Shown: piece after piece, positions 59,000 through 64,000 of the stretch | Layout: every line of letters starts with the position of its first letter | Position numbering within the stretch: position 1 is the first letter of the stretch | NCBI RefSeq assembly: GCF_014897705.1 | Contig: NZ_JABUXV010000022.1 | Span: 1-64,000, forward strand | Length of the DNA stretch: 64,000 bases | Source of the DNA: Brachybacterium sp. FME24 | GTDB lineage: Bacteria; Actinomycetota; Actinomycetes; Actinomycetales; Dermabacteraceae | Reading direction: 5' to 3' | Notes under the pieces: generated by a model | Database searches by the model: none | Seen by the model: the letters and a program-made list of their open reading frames with translations, nothing else | Told to the model about the DNA's origin: nothing | Program-made: the position numbers and the translations under genes

Positions 59000-59970
59000 G
59001 TCCCGCCTCGGCTGGAGGCAGTGCTGCGGACGGCGGTGAGCCGGCGCTGATCGGCGTGACCGGCAGTGCTCGTGCGGACCTCGACGCGGTGCGCGAGATC
59101 GCCGGGGCCGGCTCCGTCGTGGATCTCGACGAGGCCGAGGGCGCCCCGGACATCACCGCCCTCGTCGGTGCCTCGCCCGAGGACGATCTCCGTCGCTTCC
59201 CGTCCCTCCGGTGGGTGCACAGCACTGCGGCGGGGGTGGACGTCTGGCTGACCTCGAGCATGCTGCCGGACCACGTCACGCTGACCTCCGCCGCCGGCAA
59301 CGGTGCGATCCCGCTCGCCGAGCACGCGCTCATGCTGATGCTCATGCTCAGCCGGGACGCCCCACGCTGGGCGCGGGCACAGCAGCGCCACGACTGGGAG
59401 CGCCGCACCCATGGCGAGCTCGCCGGCGCGCAGCTCGGCATCATCGGCTACGGCAACAGCGGCAAGGACCTCGCCCGCAAGGCGCTCGCCTGCCACATGG
59501 ACGTCCAGGCACTGCGCCGGCAGGGCAGTGGAAAGCGCGACGGCGCGGTGCAGATGCTCTACGGGGACGAGGGGCTGCGCGACCTGCTGCGCTCGAGCGA
59601 CATGATCGTGGTGACCTCGCCGCTAACCGTCCAGACTGCAGGCATGATCGGCTCTGACGAGATCGCCCTGATGAGACCCGGCTCGGCACTCATCGTCGTC
59701 TCCCGCGGGGGCATTGTCGATGAGGCCGCACTCGTGGCCGCCCTGCACTCGGGCCACCTCGGCGGAGCCGGGATCGACGCCCACGCGACGGAGCCCCTCC
59801 CGGCTAGCAGTCCGCTGTGGGATGCCCCGGGAGCCATCGTCACCCCACACAACGCGGCGACCACGCCCGGAACCGTGCAGCGCGGTCGCGCGATCATGCT
59901 CGACAACGTCAGCCGGTGGGTGCGCGGGAACGGGTTGCGGAACGTGGTGGATCGCGCGGCGGGGTATTGA
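58996..59970 (+). CDS. D-2-hydroxyacid dehydrogenase
   Basis: A 324-residue NAD(P)-dependent D-isomer-specific dehydrogenase. 'IGYGNSGKDLARKALACHMD' (about 149-168) is the GxGxxG coenzyme site, 'SRGGIVDEAALVAAL' (about 235) carries the catalytic-loop Arg, 'AGIDAHATEPLPA' the Glu and 'PHNAATTPGT' the catalytic His. Members act on glycerate/hydroxypyruvate, phosphoglycerate or other 2-hydroxyacids; the context with hyi and the reductase points to hydroxypyruvate or glyoxylate. GTG start overlapping the permease stop (GTGA). Last gene of the operon. Confidence 0.87.
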   Translation: MSPASAGGSAADGGEPALIGVTGSARADLDAVREIAGAGSVVDLDEAEGAPDITALVGASPEDDLRRFPSLRWVHSTAAGVDVWLTSSMLPDHVTLTSAAGNGAIPLAEHALMLMLMLSRDAPRWARAQQRHDWERRTHGELAGAQLGIIGYGNSGKDLARKALACHMDVQALRRQGSGKRDGAVQMLYGDEGLRDLLRSSDMIVVTSPLTVQTAGMIGSDEIALMRPGSALIVVSRGGIVDEAALVAALHSGHLGGAGIDAHATEPLPASSPLWDAPGAIVTPHNAATTPGTVQRGRAIMLDNVSRWVRGNGLRNVVDRAAGY

Positions 59971-60064
59971 CCTCGCGGGTGAGGGGTTGCCGTATCTCTT
60001 GGCCCCATCCCCGGGGGCTTCTGTACCGATAGGAGACTTCCGCACGATCAGGTCAAGATGTCAC

Positions 60065-60385
60065 CTATCCGCGCGGCAGTCCCGCCTCATCCATCTGTAT
60101 GAGGTCCGGAGGGGTGCCACCCGCTACCTGTGTGGCGAGACGATCCCAGTAGCTTGTCCACTCCCCGGCTTGGGGGCTCATCGCGACATCGGGGTGGGTC
60201 TCGACGTAAGAATCGATCGCTTCCTGGGTGAGCTCGTTGCGCAACGCGTTTCCCCACCAGGTGACTGCGAGTCCGGAATCCTCGGTGGGACCTGCGCTCG
60301 GGCCACACGCGCTGAGGGAGCCGAGCGCCGCAGCACTGGTCGCTGCGGCGAGGCCGGCACGGAGCATCGTTCTTCTGCTGGTCAT
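60065..60385 (-). pseudogene. Truncated ABC solute-binding lipoprotein
   Basis: A 106-codon frame with a lipoprotein signal ('TSRRTMLRAGLAAATSAAAL' then LSAC, Cys near 28; RR suggests Tat) and the start of a family 1 solute-binding protein ('LAVTWWGNALRNELTQEAID', 'WDRLATQVAGGTPPDLIQMD'). It stops at 'DEAGLPRG' where a full protein has 330 more residues. AGAGGAA precedes the ATG at 60385. The body and the permeases are gone, so it cannot work in transport. A C-terminal fragment upstream (60735-60837) may come from the same or a sister gene. Confidence 0.75.
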
Positions 60386-60483
60386 GAGGTTCCTCTGGTG
60401 TCGTCCGTCATTGGATGAAGTACCGTCGAACCCGATCGCTGGACCGGACTGGAGCATGGGAGAACTCACAGACAACCCTAGCC

Positions 60484-60495
60484 TGAAACGACTCA
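60484..60495. promoter_or_regulatory. Weak LacI-like operator before truncated SBP gene
   Basis: TGAAACGACTCA is an imperfect palindrome with the CG centre of LacI-family sites (TGAAACGTTTCA), differing at two positions. It lies 100 bp upstream of the truncated binding-protein gene. Confidence 0.25.
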
Positions 60496-60734
60496 ATAAG
60501 GGAGGGTTGTCGGGAAATCGCCTCCGCTGGCGCCGGACCGCATCGTCGGCTCCCGTACCCCCTGTGACAACTTCGGCGGTGCCAGAGTGCCCTCGCCCAC
60601 CGTAGATTCGAAGGGACTGGGGTGCTTTCATGGTCTTCCTGCGGGACGGATTGCTTGGATCCCAACCCCTCGCGTGGTCCCGGGCGCGCTACTTCATTTT
60701 TACGCCGTGACCGCAACGCCATGACCTGCGATGT

Positions 60735-60837
60735 CTAGCGTGCTCGCCGCTCGATGATCTCTTTGGTGCTCGCGTCGTACTGGTAGTCGATGATCTCGCC
60801 GGAGATGATCATGTTGATGGCCTGGGTGCAGTCCTCA
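60735..60837 (-). pseudogene. Probable C-terminal fragment of a solute-binding protein
   Basis: The minus strand reads 'EDCTQAINMIISGEIIDYQY' and 'DASTKEIIERRAR' then TAG (60735-60737). The pattern of a helix with 'xxINMIISGE' near the end resembles the last helix of extracellular solute-binding proteins. It lacks a start, and overlaps the end of the FAD-oxidoreductase gene in another frame. Between it and the truncated binding-protein gene are 350 bp with no recognised gene. Confidence 0.35.
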
Positions 60838-63060
60838 CGCAGCGATCGCCCGGAATGCCACGAGTCGTGCCTCCTTCGCCGCATCGGTTCCCTGGATGAC
60901 CAATCGCAGGCCCTGCACGGGCAGTTCACCGAGATCGGCGACCCACCGCCGCTGCCGATTCCCGTCGATCCGGGCCACTTCGCGCCAGCTCCCCTCCATA
61001 TGTACCTCCACGCGCGCGTCCCGCACCAGCGTCGGCATCACCTCGGCCTCCGTCCGGTGGTGGTGGAGGTTGATGAGGTCCTCGTTCACGTCGTCGTCGA
61101 AGAGGACCTCGACGCTGCCGACCTGCACCGGCTCCGCCCACGACAGCTCGATCCACGGCTGGGGGTCCTCACCGGTCGGCCCGGAGATCCACATGTTCGG
61201 CCCGCCGTACGGTCGCGCATAGCCGCCCCGCACCTGCTCGGGACGGAATGCGGTAGTCGGCGCACTCGCACGGAAGCAGATGCCGCTGCCATGCAGGTTC
61301 TCCTTCCAGGCGCGCCACTGCTCGGTGTACCGCTCGTCCTCGGGCATGACGCGGTGGATCATCGTCACCGTGCCGGGCTCGGCCCCGGCTCCCTGGTGCA
61401 CGGACAGGTCGGGGTTCGCGCGCAGGATCAGGAAGCCGTTCTGCGCCGTCGCCGGCTCCCAGGCCAGCGGCAGGTGCACCCACGAACGTCCCGGCTCCAC
61501 CGCCACGCTCACCTCCGCGATCTGCTCCGCCGGCAGGTAGTTCTGCGGCGCGGAGGTGGCATGCAGGGATGCTCGCAGCTCGTTCGCCGCGGCCGCGTTC
61601 ACCAGCACGTCGATCCCGTCCAGTCGCGGATCCACCGGCAGCACCAACCCCAGGTCGTCCACCAGCGGCACCAGTCCTGTGCTCCGCGTGGACGCGAGCG
61701 TCGTCTTCGTGGAGGAGGCCCGCACCTCAGCTTGCAAGGCGAGGTCTGCCGGGTCGTCGTTCTCCACACCCAGCACCGACGCGTCGGCGCGCACCATGGC
61801 TCGGCGCACCGCGGTCACGTGCTCGCTCGCCAGTGCGGAAGGTGACACGTCCAGCTGCTGCGTGAGGGCGGCCCCGATCCCGGCGGCCTCGCCGAGCAGG
61901 GCGCAGGTCGCCATCACCCGAGTGGACCCGAAGGCGACATGGCTCGCGCTGATGTTCCGCCCGGCCATCCACATGTTCGTGACGTTCTTCGAGAACAGCA
62001 TGCGCAGCGGCAGGTGGTAGTTCCCGTCGGGGTGCCAGTGCTTCGACCCCGGTTCGGTGGCGTACACACCGCCGGAAGGATGGAGGTCGATGGACCACCC
62101 GCCGAAGGCGATGCGGTCCTCGAACTCGGCCTGCTCCAGGACGTCCTGCTGGGTGAGCACGTACTCACTCGTGAAGCGGCGGTACTCGCGCTTGCCCGGC
62201 ACGGAGCCGACCCACTCGAGGGTGAGGTTCTCGGCGTCGAACTTGCCGGAGTTCTTGATGTGATCCCACATGCCGTAGCAGACGGCCTGGAGCTCGTCGC
62301 GGATCCGTTCGTTGGCGTCCACCACGTCCAGCTCACCGCCCCATTCGATCCACCAGAAGGCGCAACCCTTCATGTCCTGGCGGATCACGCGGTGCTCCGG
62401 GATCCCGGCGGCGGCGATGTCGGCGGCGAACCCCGGCTTCACGAACTTCGAGGGCTCGCCGATGTCCTTGGAGTAGAAAAGGATCGTGCTGCCCAGCATG
62501 TTCTGGTCCGGCACCTCCGGCGCCCAGGACTCCCCGAACTGCGAGCGGGGCTCCCGGCCGGTCATGTACTCCGCGCCGGCGAGATGGCCGACCAACCCGT
62601 CTCCCGTGCAGTCGATGAACGTCGGCGCCTCGAGCGTGATGCGTCGTTCGGAGCCGCTCATCCAGCCGGTCACGCCGCGGATCACACGGGCATCCTCGGG
62701 CCCGTCGGCATCGACCTCCGTGATGTCGGTGTTCAGCAGCAGGGTGATGTTCTCCTCCGCCTGCACCTTCTCCAGCAGCAGCAGGTCCCAGTAGTACGGG
62801 TTCCCCTCGGGGTTGCGGAACTGGTTCTCCACGAACAGCTCGCCCATGATGCCGGTCTCTCGGGCGAACAGGTGGATGCCGTGGGCGGTCGCGCCGCACA
62901 CCCACACCCGCACCTCGCTCGAGGAGTTCCCGCCTAGCACGGGGCGGTTCTGGGCGAGCACCACCTGCCTGCCCTGACGGGCGGCGCCGATCGCGGCGCA
63001 TATACCGGCCAGGCCTCCGCCCAGCACGGCAATATCGGTACGGATCGTCTCTTCGATCAC
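60835..63060 (-). CDS. FAD-dependent oxidoreductase (FAD_oxidored family)
   Basis: A 741-residue protein. The dinucleotide-binding motif 'DIAVLGGGLAGICAAIGAAR' is at residues 9-28, 'LGGNSSSEVRVWVCGATAHG' follows, and 'DCTGDGLVGHLAGAEYMTGR' near 150 and 'WMAGRNISASHVAFGSTRVM' near 375 are the FAD_oxidored (Pfam12831) blocks. The C-terminal 250 residues look like a carbohydrate-binding beta-sandwich (F5/8-like, 'WIELSWAEPVQVGSVEVLFD'). Such proteins occur in polysaccharide-use loci; the substrate is unknown. AAAGGA lies 8 nt before the GTG. No signal peptide. 78 bp downstream of the rpiR gene, probably one operon. Confidence 0.82.
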   Translation of the reverse strand: MIEETIRTDIAVLGGGLAGICAAIGAARQGRQVVLAQNRPVLGGNSSSEVRVWVCGATAHGIHLFARETGIMGELFVENQFRNPEGNPYYWDLLLLEKVQAEENITLLLNTDITEVDADGPEDARVIRGVTGWMSGSERRITLEAPTFIDCTGDGLVGHLAGAEYMTGREPRSQFGESWAPEVPDQNMLGSTILFYSKDIGEPSKFVKPGFAADIAAAGIPEHRVIRQDMKGCAFWWIEWGGELDVVDANERIRDELQAVCYGMWDHIKNSGKFDAENLTLEWVGSVPGKREYRRFTSEYVLTQQDVLEQAEFEDRIAFGGWSIDLHPSGGVYATEPGSKHWHPDGNYHLPLRMLFSKNVTNMWMAGRNISASHVAFGSTRVMATCALLGEAAGIGAALTQQLDVSPSALASEHVTAVRRAMVRADASVLGVENDDPADLALQAEVRASSTKTTLASTRSTGLVPLVDDLGLVLPVDPRLDGIDVLVNAAAANELRASLHATSAPQNYLPAEQIAEVSVAVEPGRSWVHLPLAWEPATAQNGFLILRANPDLSVHQGAGAEPGTVTMIHRVMPEDERYTEQWRAWKENLHGSGICFRASAPTTAFRPEQVRGGYARPYGGPNMWISGPTGEDPQPWIELSWAEPVQVGSVEVLFDDDVNEDLINLHHHRTEAEVMPTLVRDARVEVHMEGSWREVARIDGNRQRRWVADLGELPVQGLRLVIQGTDAAKEARLVAFRAIAA

Positions 63061-63138
63061 GAGGATGGTCCTTTACAGCAGGTGGGTCCGAAGTTGTCCA
63101 GCGGTCGGTCGGGCCGGACGAGCGGTTCGGGCCGGTGT

Positions 63139-63984
63139 TCAGCCGCGACCGCCGAGCATGCCGTCGTCGAAGTAGCGCATCGAATTGTCTGCCGAGCGGT
63201 ACTGGGCTACTAGCACCCACAGCAAGCTGGTCACGAGAGTGTCGCTGGCGCGGCCCGAGTAGTAGTGCGTCCACACCTCGCCGTTGCGAATCCCGGAGTA
63301 CACGCTGATCTCGGCGCCGTGATCCACCGGGGAGCCCGGCATGCCGTGCACCGCCACCGTGGTGGCGCCCCTCGCACTCGCCTCGCGCAACAGACGCGCG
63401 GTGACGTCGTCCTCCCCTGAACGGTTCAGCACCACCACCACGTCCTGCTCGGTGAGCGTGTTGCACACTGCATGCAGCGTCACGGGGCCCGAGTCCAAGA
63501 ACCAGGCGGCCACCCCGATGCGCTGAAGGCGCAAGTGCAGCTCGCGCAGCGCCACCGAGTCGCCCCATTCCCCGTACAGATGCACCCGCTCGGCGCCCGC
63601 GATCACCCGCGCCGCTTGCTCCACGCGCACCACGTCGATCCCGGAGACGGCGTCGCGCAGGGCGCGTGCGGCGGTGCCGGCGAGGATGTCGAGGACGTCG
63701 GCTGCGGGATCCTCCAGCGAGATCGCCCCGCCGATGTCCCGCTCCCAGCCGGACTGGGCGTTACGGCCGTTCTCCAGCGCGATCGCGCTGCGCAGCTCCG
63801 GGAAGCCCGAGTACCCCAGGCGCGGCGCGAGTCGGGAGACCGTCGCGGCGTTCGTGCCCGCTCGTCCGGCGAGCGCCGTGATGCTCGTGGACCCAGCGGC
63901 GAGAGGATCCTCGAGGATCTCTTCCGCCACCCGTTGCAGGGTGGGGGTCAGGTCCGCGAGCGCGTCGCGCAGGGTCTGCAGCAC
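63139..63984 (-). CDS. RpiR/MurR family regulator (HTH_6 + SIS)
   Basis: A regulator of at least 281 residues that probably begins near the window edge. Residues 1-75 form the HTH_6 domain ('ITALAGRAGTNAATVSRLAP', 'RLGYSGFPELRSAIALE'); 110-245 form a SIS sugar-phosphate-binding domain ('AERVHLYGEWGDSVALRELH', 'EQDVVVVLNRSGEDDVTARL'). The GTG at 63984 is the first candidate start, but the frame is open to the edge, so the N-terminus is not certain. It likely senses a phosphosugar and controls the FAD-oxidoreductase gene downstream. Confidence 0.87.
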   Translation of the reverse strand: MLQTLRDALADLTPTLQRVAEEILEDPLAAGSTSITALAGRAGTNAATVSRLAPRLGYSGFPELRSAIALENGRNAQSGWERDIGGAISLEDPAADVLDILAGTAARALRDAVSGIDVVRVEQAARVIAGAERVHLYGEWGDSVALRELHLRLQRIGVAAWFLDSGPVTLHAVCNTLTEQDVVVVLNRSGEDDVTARLLREASARGATTVAVHGMPGSPVDHGAEISVYSGIRNGEVWTHYYSGRASDTLVTSLLWVLVAQYRSADNSMRYFDDGMLGGRG

Positions 63985-64000
63985 GGGACGGGAGGCGGCA

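Noticed and set aside
1-64000. tRNA or rRNA genes
   Set aside because: No cloverleaf with a CCA-adjacent acceptor stem or rRNA core sequence was seen by eye; a covariance-model search could still find a divergent one.

Overview
This is a GC-rich actinobacterial chromosome segment. The evidence is GTG and TTG starts, Tat-dependent lipoproteins, GNNNGC-rich codons, several plausible leaderless promoters, and a sugar ABC importer with no ATPase of its own, as is usual where a shared MsiK-type ATPase serves. The mix of genes (NamZ, DUF4127, FGE/sulfatase, tandem glycosidase-like genes) fits a Micrococcales genus such as Brachybacterium or a relative. That genus call is inference; there is no rRNA or tRNA gene in the window to anchor it.

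Layout. 0-7.3 kb: a PH-domain protein, an SNF2/DEAD-type helicase, an autoregulated TetR-SDR pair, a DUF4127 protein and an SDR-like protein without the catalytic Tyr/Lys. 7.4-16 kb: a Tat-exported NamZ-type muramidase, then a sulfatase locus (sulfatase, formylglycine-generating enzyme, two DUF202 membrane proteins, PadR regulator, divergent MFS transporter). 16-22 kb: an insertion-sequence junkyard (IS3 orfB without its DDE aspartate, an intact ISL3 transposase, a repeated ISL3 end), an ABM monooxygenase/GlxA-type regulator pair, an ECF S-component-like membrane protein and a decayed C69 dipeptidase.

22-48.3 kb is a defence and DNA-metabolism island: DUF429 nuclease-like gene, type I restriction-modification genes hsdM-hsdS and hsdR separated by the wreck of an AbiEi/AbiEii-like pair, a low-GC two-gene cassette of unknown proteins (30.9-32.6 kb), an IS3 element split by an IS30 element, a small protein preceded by 14-bp iterons, a broken Upf1-like SF1 helicase, an OGG-fold glycosylase, a DEDDh exonuclease-BRCT protein, an XRE/ImmA-PIN toxin-antitoxin pair, and a co-oriented set with a DUF91-like nuclease, a multi-pass membrane protein, a GNAT-like protein and a 569-residue protein with a PD-(D/E)xK-like motif.

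48.8-64 kb is a catabolic locus: GntR regulator and hydroxypyruvate isomerase on the minus strand; opposite them an operon of two related large glycosidase-like proteins flanking a tartronate-semialdehyde reductase, then a solute-binding protein, two permeases and a D-2-hydroxyacid dehydrogenase. The minus-strand end has two solute-binding-protein remnants, a large FAD-dependent oxidoreductase and an RpiR regulator running to the window edge. The logic is import of a glycoside, cleavage by the cytoplasmic enzymes, and channelling of hydroxypyruvate/tartronate semialdehyde to glycerate.

The best candidates for an undescribed system are the two-gene low-GC cassette beside hsdR (30940-32604) and the minus-strand nuclease/membrane cluster (43482-48221). 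No CRISPR array, integrase, rRNA or tRNA was found.
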